Origin: Adenanthera pavonina
Taxonomy: Eukaryota > Streptophyta > Magnoliopsida > Fabales > Fabaceae
Length of the DNA: 64,000 nucleotides
Reading direction: 5' to 3'
NCBI GenBank assembly: GCA_026686845.1
Contig: JAIVEN010000021.1
Location: 24,198,001 to 24,262,000 of the forward strand
A program made the position numbers and the translations under genes. The notes beneath the pieces are model-generated. The model was given only the letters and a program-made list of their open reading frames with translations. It had not been told where the DNA came from and searched no databases. Shown here piece by piece: positions 12,477 to 23,944 of the stretch. Position 1 is the first letter of the stretch. The number at the start of each line of letters is the position of its first letter.

Positions 12477-12484
12477 GTTTTATA
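12477..12484 (-). promoter_or_regulatory. TATA box of the DUF538 gene
   Basis: On the minus strand the sequence reads CTATAAAACACC, a near-consensus TATA box 111 bp upstream of the ATG at 12366. It supports the shorter start, because the longer frame would begin upstream of this box. Confidence 0.6.
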
Positions 12485-12499
12485 GAAAGTTTTGTCATT

Positions 12500-14400
12500 T
12501 GTCCGACAGTGGTGGGGTCTTAAGCTTACATGAGCTCAATTTATAAATTTTTTTGATTTTAAAATTTTAATTCTTGCCTTATTTTTTAATATAAATATTT
12601 ACTGTATATTATCTATCATTCCACTATTAAAAATGTGACATAACTAAGAGGTTATTATTTATATATAACCTAAAGTTTATAAGAAAAAAAATAAAGTTTA
12701 AGAGGTATATAATTAATAATATATTATGCTTCATTAGTGAAATAATGGAGTTATATGCACAAATTTAAAAGTTTAGTAGTGGAATGGTATGCACAATTTC
12801 AGAATTTTAGTAGGAGGGTACTTTTCAAGTTTTAAAAGCTGCGGAGATTATGTGCATATGATTAAAAATTTAAAAATAATTTTATAATTTAACCTTTTTA
12901 AAATATATACAAGTCTCCTTTGAAATAGGAGGATCCAATAGATCTATATAAGTTTCCCAAAATGAATTATTTTTTATTATTAAGAGAAGTTTTTTTTTTG
13001 CCAGAATTATTAAGAGAAGTTTTGGTGTAAATTATAAAAATAAAAAATGTGTAATCTAACCAGATTTAATCTACTTTCACTTTTAATTTTTAACAATATA
13101 TATATATATGTTTAACAATACTAAAGCAGAAAAATTGAATAATTTTATTAAAATTACAAAATTGACGCAGTTTAAAGATAGAATATTCTATTGCTGACCT
13201 CAGCAGATGAAAGACAGTGTATTCTATGGAGTTAAAGAAAATAAGGAAATATTTGACGTTATTTTTTATTTTATTGTTTTCAAAATAAATTATTTTTTAG
13301 AACAAATTTTTGAAACAAGAAAATAAAAAAATTTGTTTGAATAATTATTTTTAAAATCATAATTTAGTAAGTGTTAGATAAGTTATTCAAAATTTATAAC
13401 TTTACTATTGATGAGGTATGTATTTTTCACATTTTCTTATGTTTTTCAAAATAAAAATTACAAAATACTTTAAAAATGTTTTGAGTTTTCTATTCTTTTA
13501 TTTTTTATATTTTCTATAATATTTTACAAAAAAAATTATCAAATAAGTTTTTTTATTTTTCTATTTTTGAAAGAAAAAAACTGTTTCAGAGACCAAACAA
13601 GTCCTAAACTTTCTTGCAATAAAATGATATGAAAATATTTATAATATCACAATTCATATTAAGGTTATTTTTCAAAAAGTTAAAATGATCTTTATCCCAA
13701 TTTTTTCGTAAACTAATTTATATAAGGAACTGTGTTTTAAGAATACATTCACTCACGAATTTTTTTTTTGTAGAAACGGAAAACTTTTATTTTATTACCG
13801 GAAATATGCAATCAAGCTTATATGTTGTAGTCACATTGTAACGATTTAATAATATTTTACGGAGTTCCTTTCTTGCCAAACTATCTAATTAGATCATTGT
13901 GACATGAGCTTCGATATTCCTATAAATTATTCATTTATATATTAGGATGGGAGCAAGTTTCATGCCCGTGGAGCCTCCATAGAGACTATTGAACCTTATA
14001 TAAGTGAAAATTTGAATCTGTGTATAGATATATAAGTTAAAAGGTGTAGGTTTTAGACTGTCATTTATATCAGTTAATTTTATCCATACAATTGGCCCTG
14101 CAAAAATTCATTAATGAGATCCTTAAATCATGATTTGAATTTATGTCATATATGAGTTACATGTTTATTAATTGCATCAACTTTTATTGGCATTTTAAGT
14201 ATTTTCTAATTTTTAAATTTTTGTAAAAAATACTAAAGCTTTTGGCAATTGGCATTATTTATTAGGAGATAATTTACAGTTGTTTTATGAAAGTAAAGAA
14301 AAAAACATGCATTTGATAATGATATTATTGGCGGAAATAATCATATATTATGTGGTGAGTATTTGGTGTCTATTGGATTGGAATAAAAATTAAACCATTT
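12500..14400. other. AT-rich intergenic region
   Basis: No gene seen. It includes the remains of an inverted-repeat element (about 13310-13603) and otherwise low-complexity AT-rich sequence with short homopolymer runs. Confidence 0.5.
13310..13603. mobile_element. Degenerate foldback/MITE remnant
   Basis: The right end reads GAGACCAAACAAGTCC, resembling the end of a Tourist-like element (reverse complement GGACTTGTTTGGTCTC). Sequence near 13314-13360 is complementary to sequence near 13500-13590. No matching left terminus or clear target duplication was found, so it is a decayed or truncated copy. Confidence 0.35.
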
Positions 14401-14990
14401 CTAAAAACACATTCATATTGGTCAGCACATTCCAAAGCAAACAATTATCCCATTTTGAGGTTAACTTTCTGTGTCCGAGACAAGCCAAGCTTCAGCCCAA
14501 TCCATTTCACTTTGCTTGTGGTTTTCAACTTTCCTTGAGCCCAAGCAACTTCTGGGATGGCGACGAACCGGTCCACTGTCCACTCGGTCATTACGTCATT
14601 TTTCATCCGTTGCTCATTCCTTGTGTCCGTGTCTCCGGTAATCCTTTGATCCCTCTCTGTCTCACTCTTTTCTTGGCCTCTTGATCTTCAGTAGTACTGT
14701 TCATATCTTGATTTGTTAATTCATGCATGTATGTTGTGAAATGATGAACAGATTCGATTATCTCCTTTTAAATTGTTAACAATTGAAGGGAAAATGAAAA
14801 CCCACTCTCCCTTTTTGTGCATAAGTAACCTACGGTTCACAAGCTAAATTATTCTGTCTCCATTTCGTCAGGTGGGGTTTCATCCGATGCCCATCCCCGA
14901 ATTTCATGACGGTAAGGAAAGCTCGTAAAGTTACCCGTTCTGGTTTTGTTCGGAAATTCCAAGTTTGCTTGCGTATTTGAGGTTTCAATC

Positions 14991-16073
14991 ATGAATATGC
15001 GAAGGGATGGGGTTTTCCCGGAGGAAGTTGTTATTCAGATTCTTGCAAGGTTGCCCATTAAGTCCCTTTTTAGGAGCAAAACCGTGTGTAAACTATGGAA
15101 TAGATTGTCCGCGGACAAGTATTTCATCCAACTCTACAATGAAATATCTAGTAAGAACCCCATGATCCTTTTGGACATTTCAGACGCATCAGAGTCAAAA
15201 CCTAGCTTGATCTGTGTCGATAATTTGAGGGGTGTCTCTGAATTTTCGCTTGCATTTTTGAATGATCGAGTTAAGGTTAGAGCATCTTGTTGTGGCCTAT
15301 TATGTTGCTCTAGCATTCCTGATAAAGGTGTCTACTACGTTTGTAATCCTATGACTCGTGAGTTTAAGTTGCTGCCCAAGAGTAGAGAAAGGCCTGTGAC
15401 TCGGTTTTATCCGGATGGGGACGCAACACTGGTCGGTTTAGCCTGTGATTTGACATATCAGAAGTTTAAGGTTGTCCTAGCAGGTCACCATCGCACCTTT
15501 GGTCATCGTTCAGATGGAAGCTTTATATGTTTAGTCTTTGATTCAGAGTTGAATAAGTGGAGAAAGTTCATTTCATTCCAAGATGATCATTTCTCTCATA
15601 TGAATAAGAACCAAGTTGTTTTTGTCAATAATGCGCTACATTGGTTGACTGTTAATTCAGCTTACATACTTGTGCTTGATTTAAGCAGTGACATTTGGAG
15701 AAAGATGCAATTGCCATATGATGTGATTTATGGAATGGGACACAGAATATATCTCCTAGAGCTCAATGGTTGCCTGTCCATTATTCAGATTTCAGAAGCT
15801 TGGATGAACATATGGGTGCTAAGGGATTACTGGAAAGAGGAATGGTCTATGGTGAATAAGGTGAGTCTAAGGTGTATCAGAGGAATGGTGCCAGGAATCT
15901 TTCCCATAAGTCAGACAAGTGAATATATTTTACTGGCAACTCATAAGCAGGTTTTGGTTTATCATCACAAGACCCGAGTTTGGAAAGAGATGTACTCTGT
16001 GAAGTATAGCTCAGCACTTCCGTTATGGTTTTCTGCACATGCATACCGCAGTGCAATGTTCTCTTGCAATTGA
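14991..16073 (+). CDS. F-box protein with F-box-associated domain (At5g49610-like)
   Basis: A 360-residue single-exon protein that is probably the substrate-recognition subunit of an SCF E3 ubiquitin ligase. The F-box lies at about residues 8-50 (FPEEVVIQILARLPIKSLF, then VCKLWNRL), binding SKP1/ASK. The C-terminal F-box-associated region contains the family signatures NLRGVSE, GLLCCSSIP, KGVYYVCNPMTREF, LPKSRERPVTRFYPDG and DGSFICLVFDSE, and ends in PLWFSAHAYRS. These strongly resemble Arabidopsis At5g49610. The first in-frame ATG is 14991; codons upstream lack an ATG. A 5' UTR intron is likely (donor near 14638, acceptor ending 14871), as the 5' region has good splice signals but no coding potential. 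The substrate is unknown. Confidence 0.94.
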   Translation: MNMRRDGVFPEEVVIQILARLPIKSLFRSKTVCKLWNRLSADKYFIQLYNEISSKNPMILLDISDASESKPSLICVDNLRGVSEFSLAFLNDRVKVRASCCGLLCCSSIPDKGVYYVCNPMTREFKLLPKSRERPVTRFYPDGDATLVGLACDLTYQKFKVVLAGHHRTFGHRSDGSFICLVFDSELNKWRKFISFQDDHFSHMNKNQVVFVNNALHWLTVNSAYILVLDLSSDIWRKMQLPYDVIYGMGHRIYLLELNGCLSIIQISEAWMNIWVLRDYWKEEWSMVNKVSLRCIRGMVPGIFPISQTSEYILLATHKQVLVYHHKTRVWKEMYSVKYSSALPLWFSAHAYRSAMFSCN

Positions 16074-17779
16074 CCTGTGCTTACATTTGGTAACTCTTGT
16101 ACATATTTCTAGTTGCAGTATGTTATATCATAATCTTTTGACGATTGGTATCTGTTACGTGCTAAAGATCTTGTATATTTCAAGGACTTTATATCAATTG
16201 TAGAGTTATTACGTTTGCTTTCCCAAGGATGGTCCATTATATGATAGCGAAACTAATATTTGAAAATTAGTTAATTGAACTTAATTATGTTCTTTAGTAT
16301 AGCAGAAGGAAGTCCAGGTGAAGAATTGTCAATCATATAGATACTACAAAGCTGGTTATTGTTATAAATTACCCTGATTTTATATTGTAGGCTTGCACTT
16401 TGTGCCATGTCCATGGTATTAATGAATCAGGCAGTTATGATTCCTGACTTCTGTTGAAAAGTCCATCTTCATTGTGTTAAATCTTATATGAAGTGTTGGG
16501 TTTGATTTCAATCTGTAGTTTACCTCCTTGAGGTTCAGTTTTTCAATTATAAATTACTTTCCGGATTTTGCTCCTCTGGCAAACTGTAGGATGCTGCCAC
16601 TCTCATGTGCAGACGCCCCCTCCAGTTCCTACTGAGGATGATTTAGCATTCTTACTATTCAATATATTATATCTATTTTAATATGGTTTAACTATATTTA
16701 GCTATCCAGATTGAACAGCTTGTTGCATGACAATCATCACATTCGTCATGTCAAGAACCTTTAGAGGTCATTTTGTTTCAGAGTACCCAGGTCTAGAACT
16801 GATGATCTCATTTGTGCCCCTAGAAATTAATGACTCAGCCCTGTACAGAAGTAGTTGACCAGTACATTATCTTTCAGATTACCCAGGTCCAGAACTGATT
16901 ATCACATTCACATATAAGTTACTAAGAGTTAAATGCCTTTAGGGGTTTAGTAATAGTATAAGAAGCTTAGACATTAACACAGACACAGGATGGGGACACC
17001 AATATTGTCACACGATAGAATATGTAGTGCTAGTGTGTAATTTGAAGAATGGACATGTATGATACTAATGTCCTGGCACAGCTCATTTTTTGCAGGTGTC
17101 CATGCTTGATAGGTTAGGGTGCACAGTATGTGCATCAAGAATCCAACAATAATTAAATGACCTGTTAACTAAAGCGTTGTTAATTATCTATTGAGTCCAA
17201 TTAACTCAGTCCAAGTCTTTGAACTAATTAACTACACTTTAGTTATTGGGTCCTTCACGTATAATAGCTTTTGAGATATCATATCATCCTTATTTTGATC
17301 TTCCCATTTTTTTGTTGTTAGAAGTTTGAATGGGGGTGGGTTCACGGGTTTAGTTAGAATGTTGGTGAGAATTGGTTTCATATGTTACTAGGGTGTAGAT
17401 TTATGTTCTCAGTGAGGAATTTATAAATATCTTTTAAGTGTATTTTATTGTGTTCTGATCATACTAAGTGAAGAGTCTTGGTTTTTACTCACATTTACTG
17501 TGCCTGATATCGGATCACAGCCTGTCTCTACTTTTGTTGGAGCCAAAATCGGCCTTTGTCATCCTTTTCAATGGGCCAAAATCTTTTGTCTGGAAGTTGA
17601 TGCATTTGAATGACTTTATACTTGATACTGCTTGTTGTGTGATTGATTTTTTAACAAATGGTAGTAAGGATCTTCCTACGTATTTTCGACCCTTAACGAC
17701 AAACTCTTTTTCCTATCGAAGTTAGATTTTAGTATATCATAGTATAGATAGTGTTTAGAAAATGAATTAAAAGACTTTA
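16074..17779. other. F-box gene 3' flank and intergenic region
   Basis: It begins with the probable 3' UTR of the F-box gene. The remainder contains no gene that I can support, only short frames with no recognisable domain. Confidence 0.5.
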
Positions 17780-18700
17780 TGGCACGTTTTGTTTGCAGAA
17801 GTGATTTTGAGAAGATAGACGAGTAAAAGAAAGTGGAAGTGGAAAAAGAAGAGGAAATGGGGTTAAAAATTATGTTTGGTATAATAATAGAAATGTTATA
17901 TAATTTTAATTTGATATAGTTGTATTTATATTGTAAAAAGACTAAAATGCCCTCTTAAAAGGAGAAAAAACTCTCCACTATCGAGAACAGCCATGACCAA
18001 AAACAACGGATCTTTGCTATTTTCGCATAGCAACATTCAACACAGAAGCGGTGGAAGAAGACCAAATCAAGATAATAAAAGAAAAAGGTCCAAATCTACT
18101 GAACCAAAATTATGGTGGAAACCAGATCAATTAAACCCTCATCACCAAAATCGGAAACCCATATTTGAGCCCTATTTTGGAAGAACTCAGAAAGATCACA
18201 ATGCGCAAAATTTCTTCTTGAGATGTCGTCTGTGAGTTTTGAAAACATGAGGTCAAAAAATGACAGTGATGGAGGCTAGCAATTGCAACCTAGAAGCGTC
18301 TCTCACCTGTGATTAGAAGGTTCGCATTGTCATCATTGCCTCATCCTCTCCTGATGATTCGTGCTGCTACCTTGTGTTGCAGATCTGGAGTAGGTTCATT
18401 CTCCATGCAATAAGTGGCGCCTCCGTCCTCCTCGCCGACGTCACCCATGTCGTTGTTACTCGTCAATCATCATTGAACTCATCGTCATCCTCACCGGCGT
18501 CACTCATATCACTGTCAGACTGGGATGGCCATGGAGAACAACAGAGATGGTAAAGGGGGGCAAAAGGGTCTATATGCTAGGGTTCCATGGAAGTTATGAG
18601 CCAAGGAAGCCACCTCAATATATGGAAGAGCTCTCCATTACACCAAACATCTTAATTTTTCAATTCCATTGCCATTTCTCTGGACGCACCAAACGTGGCA
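17780..18700. mobile_element. Large Tourist-like non-autonomous element
   Basis: A 921-bp element with ends TGGCACGTTTTGTTTG and, reverse complemented, TGCCACGTTTGGTGCG. TTA lies on both sides (17777-17779 and 18701-18703). The interior has a markedly GC-richer, CpG-containing centre (about 18270-18540) with repeated motifs such as CGGCGTCACTCAT and CGCCGACGTCACCCAT. Short frames inside have no transposase similarity. The terminal repeat is short, so this is less certain than the 582-bp pair. Confidence 0.6.
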
Positions 18701-19377
18701 TTAGCTTTTTAAGAATGAAGAGTATATTTTTGTAGAGAGACATGAGAGTGCTGTTCAAAGGGTGGTTGCTACCTAATCGTTGCATTATCTTGAAAAGCTC
18801 GTGCTGCATTAAGTGGAAATTTGAGCGATATGCTATACAAAGGAAGAAAATTTTCCAGGATACTACAACCTAAAACTTATTTCCCAAAATGCTGTAAACT
18901 TCAAATCACGGTGTGTACCATACCGATTTTCCAGTTTTTGTGACGCACACAAATTGGTGTGCACAAAGCCGAGATGTATATAATTTTTTTGTTTTAAATT
19001 CTTTTCAAACCGCAAGCGTAATTCAAGCTGTGTGGCAGGATCCTCTTCCAGTTTCTAACGTCCTTCCCCTTCCTCATATAATTATATATGTTATTCTAAT
19101 TATAATATATGTAATACTAATACTTATAATATATATTATTTATAAAATACATATATATATATGATTTCAAATTTTATTGTTGGTTAAAAATTTTTTAGTT
19201 TTTAAATAAACATATTCAATTTAATATTTTTAATTTTTATTTCACTTAAAGAATATTTGGAATATATTTGTTTACACAAAAAAAATTATTTGTTCCATTT
19301 GCGGCAATATGCCTCTAGTACCCTAATATTTTGTTTACTTGTTTTTAGATTCAAAAAATGTATGAAATGCATTCTTA

Positions 19378-19800
19378 AGGCCCATTTGTTTAAATTTTTT
19401 TAAAAAAGTTATTTACAGATTATGAAAACTAGAAATTATTATGTTAAAATTAAAAAAATACTTTTTAAAATTATTTAGCAATTAAAGTTTATGATATAAG
19501 ATGAAAGAGAAAAAATAAAGGTTTATATTATAATGTTTCTTCAAGGTCAAATATTCTTATTTTTGCAATGGTTAAAATTAATTGGATCCATCTCTATCTC
19601 TTTCACTTTTTTTTTTATTTACCACAACTGTTTTTTTCTTAAAAGCTACTCAAAGTAACTTTTCAAAATAAATAGAAAACTATTTTTTTAAGATTTTGAT
19701 TATTTTTTTAAAAGTTTAAACAAATATCCTAAAAAATTATAAAAGTACATTTTATAAAAAAAAGTGATTTTTTTATAAAAAAACTAAAACAAATGGGTTC
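19378..19800. mobile_element. Tourist-like MITE
   Basis: A 423-bp element. The left end is AGGCCCATTTGTTTAA and the reverse complement of the right end is GAACCCATTTGTTTTAG, with TTA on both sides (19375-19377 and 19801-19803). The interior is extremely AT-rich and non-coding. Confidence 0.72.
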
Positions 19801-20860
19801 TTACCTTTTTTGCACTCATACTATAAAAATGAAAATTATTCTTGTAATCCATACATATTAGATATAATATACGTAACATATTTCATAATGCATATCATTA
19901 GTTTTTCTTTTTTAAAAAGTTTTAAAATCATTAAAAACTTGTTTGAAATATACATATCATAGTACATTTTATGTTTTTTTTTGTTCTGAATATTTTATAT
20001 TATTTTTTAAATACTTGTTTGAACTTCAAAATTGATACATTTTTTTTATTTTTGATGTGTTAATTTGTCAAATATATATGATTTTATATGTATATCTTAT
20101 ATATTCGTACCCTAAAATTTTAAAATTTGTCATATTCAACATATTATATGGTGTCATAGGTGATACTTATAACTATATCTAGGCATCATATATCCTTACT
20201 AATTAAACCAACATTGACAATTTATTAAAATATAAATTAAAGATGAATATAATATAAATTAAAATTAAAATCTAATACATATTTATAAATATATGTATAT
20301 AATATGAACAGATTTTTTTGCAAAAAAAATGAATAGATTGAAAATATATTTAATTTATAAAATATAAATTATTTTAGGTCTCCAATCAGCATACGCACAA
20401 AGTTTTGAAAATTTTAGTGAGATTGTTGACGCACAAAGCTCCTTAGTTAGATGCCACTACCATGAAACATAATATATTGTTGACTTTAAAGCAATATGCA
20501 AGGAAAATATAAAAAATTATTGTTTTTACATTACTATCTTTTAAAAAGTTGTTTTCAAATTATTTGTTTTGATATTTTTTATGATATTGTTTTTTTTTTT
20601 ATGAAAGATATTGTTTATATTCATTAGAGTTCGTCAACATTGAGGCTAGATATATTAATACTACGGTCAACAACTTTTTGGACAAATTCATGTGGTTGGA
20701 AATATTTCTTCAAACAATAATCAAGTTCATTGTTCTTTGTTTCCTAATTTCATAAGTACTTCATTTAAAATTTTATTTTTTAAAAAATGTAACTGTACCA
20801 ATAATTTCACCTTTTTAAATAAAAATTCATTCATTTATTTTTTTAAAAAGTAAAATAGAA

Positions 20861-20930
20861 TTGATAACCTCAAAATACTGTTACTAAATTAAATTAATTG
20901 ATAACCTCAAAATACTGTTACTAAATTACA
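20861..20930. repeat. 37-bp tandem duplication
   Basis: The block starting TTGATAACCTCAAAATACTG occurs at 20861 and again at 20898 with almost no change, a simple tandem duplication. Confidence 0.85.
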
Positions 20931-21354
20931 TTAAGTCCTATTAATTGAGGCAACCCTTCTAAACCGTAAATATTCTTAGCTAGAGGGGTTATGCCCTACC
21001 CAAAGGATGCATCTAATGGCTTTTTTTTTTTTAATCACCAAGAAAAAAAAGCTTTTTTTCTTATTAATAAGCATGAATATTATTATCTTCCTACTTCTTC
21101 TATAATGTTTCAGTTATGTTTAAAAGCTGATATATGATGTAACCCCCAAAAAAAAAACAAAGATACATGTGAAAATATCTCCACAAGTTGAAGGGGGTTG
21201 GGCGTAATATAAATAAGGGTTGCTTTGAAACAAATCACAACACAAAATGAAATGAAAAATAGAATAAATTTAAAAAGTAATTTTATGAATAAAAATGTTA
21301 TTTTTGAATAGAAATGATAAAAGATATAATCACATATCATATATATATATATAT

Positions 21355-21446
21355 ATTAATAATTTTGCAGGAAGCCAATAAGCTGACATTGTTATAAGGT
21401 AGATAAATTGTGGTTCAGCAATTGGCTTCCTACATAATTATTAATG
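21355..21446. repeat. Short inverted repeat forming a hairpin
   Basis: Two arms of about 31-34 bp (21355-21385 and 21413-21446) are complementary with about three mismatches and a one-base gap. They share the core AGGAAGCCAAT / ATTGGCTTCCT and the outer ATTAATAATT / AATTATTAAT, around a loop of about 27 bp. The size fits a short foldback element or a small-RNA precursor. Neither can be decided from the sequence. Confidence 0.7.
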
Positions 21447-22639
21447 CATTATTAAATATTATTAATAATTAACAGATATCATTGATATATGTATATATGA
21501 TTTTCTAGCATAACTGTTATTTTCTCTTTTTAAGCATCTAATATAACCTTCTTATTTTGACTTTAACTTTCCTATCACTCTAGCTTCTCTTTTTGATGAG
21601 TATCAAATCAAAGGTATTCACTGGCCAAAAAAAAATTAATCCTTTTTTTTTTTAATATGGCACTCGGTATTCTGAGCTTATTTTACACGGACTATGAGGA
21701 CCTTAATAGGGTTCAGACTATTCGGATTGAGACATAACAAGCACCACAAAGGTGAATATCCTTGGTCACTTGCGCTGCTGCGTTTTCAGAATTCGAACTC
21801 GATACATTTGGTTAAACTGGAACAAAAAAGAATAGTTCTTTAAAAATAAAGAAATCCAACCTTCGCAACTACGCTCTTTTTCTTTCTTTTAAATTTCTAT
21901 TATTCTAAAAAACGTGCCTAACATTTAATAAAATTTATAATAAATTATTCTATTTTCAAGTTATAAATATTATAATTGATTTTTAAAACTATATGAAATG
22001 TAAAAAAATAGTCGAGTTGGTGTAAATTTTGTTGATTGTAAAAATTTTTAAAATAATCCTATATATTTAATTTGGTTTAAAAAAAAACAACTCTACATAC
22101 AAAATCAATTAAATATTCCATGTTGATTTTTTTTTTGGCATTTTCTCCCCAGCTCGCATGAGAGATGTGAATGCTTGAGACATATTAAGGATATTTTATT
22201 TAATTTTAAAATATATTAAATTAAAAAAATTTCATTACTAACTCCTCTTATAAAAAATATATCAAATAATTAAAATTAATATAAATATTAAAATTAAAAA
22301 AATATTAAATTTAAAAAATACAGAATCCACTTAAAAAAAGATAGACTTTATTTATAAAAATAATAAATAAAAAATGAGATTATTTAAATAAAAAATAAAA
22401 AAGGTACAAAATTCAAAGTAGGGTGGAGTTCGGGTGGGTTAATATAAGCCCACCCTAATTTGTTTTATGATATATTAATTTTATAACATATTTTCCCTAG
22501 CAATTTACGAACGTGATAAAATTTAGAAATTATGCTGAGGTACCTCGATAGCTGTGTCCACGAGAGCATCGGCAAGGTGCTCTTCCGTGTTTGGAGTACG
22601 AATAATCAGAGTGCCAAACAGTGCCTAATTCAGTGGCAT

Positions 22640-23944
22640 CTTTAGTGGTGGATGAGAGAGAGAGAGAACAAGTCCTGGGTCAAGAAACAGGCTTTACCAT
22701 TCCACAGCTTCGTGAGTGGCTCCCTCTATCTGCAGCCGATACTCACAGCTTTTGGCATTTTCCCCATATCTACCTTCCCTATCCATCTCCCATAAGATGA
22801 AAATATGCCAAACCCCAATGATCTTTTGGGGTTTTTGGTGCGTAACAATCTTCTGGTTTTAGGGATTTCCCTCTCTCTTACTTCCTTTCTTCTTTTTTCT
22901 CCATTGGGCGACTTGTCTATATCGTCGTGGGTAGTTCAAGGTATGTTCTTAATGATGATCTCCAGCTGTCAACTCTTCTTGCATGTAATATTTCATCACC
23001 TAGGTATTGTCCAACTTCTTTATCGCAGTCCTCGTTTGCATTTTTGTTGACATATTCGTTGAATTTCATGTGGGTGCCGTATATATACGAAATAATGGGT
23101 TTTGCATCATCTAGGATTTTGGGGTTTTTATTTTTAAACACTAAAATGGGTTATTGATTATTAGTGTTTTACCGAGGAGACTTGAAATTTGGTGTACAAG
23201 CTATGGATTGTGTTTTACAAGTTGAAAAAGATAGGTATAAAGTGTGCGTAAGTAGCGCTTAGTACGGGATGACTTGAATTGCAGTCTGATTGCCTCTGCG
23301 TTCGCCTGCTTTCTATCCCTACAATTAGCATACATCGCACACAAGCCTGAGATATAATTAAATTGCAGTTGACCTCATATTTGTCTGATTTTCGTCATGG
23401 ATGATTTTGCATCTACACACACTCATTCACATTGAGGATTACTAGCATGAGATAGTTTGCTTAGCCTATAGAAGCACTTGTTCTGATCTGTTCAATGGTG
23501 ACTCACATATGTAAAATATATTGCCATCACCGCTATTGCTTCCATATTAGTTAAAAGTTATCCCACCCACCCACACCTCAAGTTGTTGTTAGGAGTTGTT
23601 TGTTACTCAAATGCCTTGTTATGTTATAGGGAAACTTCATCCGGTGAAGAGGCTTGGTGGCATTGGGGTTGAAGTTTTCCATCAATTATATATTTATAGT
23701 TATCTGTATATCTGTATAATCTGTAATAGTTGAGTGAAAACAAAAGTTGTGGACTTGTTGTCATGTCCTTCATAAGTGCAATTTTTGAGTTAAGATAACT
23801 GTAATTACAGACTGAAACATTTCTATTCTATAGCACCAGGAACCAGGTGTTAATACTACTATTGTGGCATGCTTCTTTTGATGGAGTTAGAAATGGCATA
23901 ACTTGAAATCTCCTTTGGACTGTTCCTCAAGATATTGGTGATTT
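22640..23944 (+). other. 5' untranslated region of the DnaJ/Jiv gene, probably with an intron
   Basis: GC-richer, pyrimidine-rich sequence from about 22640 precedes the coding start. A good donor (CAAGGTATGTTCTT, near 22939) and an acceptor near 23630 (GTTATAGGGAAACTTC) suggest a 5' UTR intron. The open frames here do not resemble any family and are not called as genes. Confidence 0.4.

Larger units (their letters stand above)
18701..22600. other. Gene-poor AT-rich region
   Basis: About 3.9 kb with no gene seen. It holds a Tourist-like element, a 37-bp tandem duplication, an AT dinucleotide tract at about 21337-21356, a short hairpin, and numerous A/T homopolymers. Confidence 0.55.

Noticed and set aside
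12367..12498. A 44-residue N-terminal extension of the DUF538 protein
   Set aside because: It would start upstream of the TATA box at 12477-12484 and does not resemble family members. The internal ATG matches the family start.
11930..12523. Plus-strand and alternative minus-strand frames over the DUF538 gene
   Set aside because: They are antisense or shifted shadows of a clearly recognisable protein.
14946..14990. An upstream start for the F-box protein
   Set aside because: There is no ATG in this part of the frame. The first ATG at 14991 gives the family-like N-terminus.
17993..18735. Frames of 62-80 codons near 18 kb
   Set aside because: They lie inside or across a MITE with defined ends and have no transposase or host-domain similarity.
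22505..22640. A minus-strand frame reading LIIRTPNTEEHLADALVD and ending at a stop near 22528
   Set aside because: It is GC-richer than its neighbours and briefly looked like a terminal exon, but I recognise no family. It is short and overlaps the likely promoter of the DnaJ gene.
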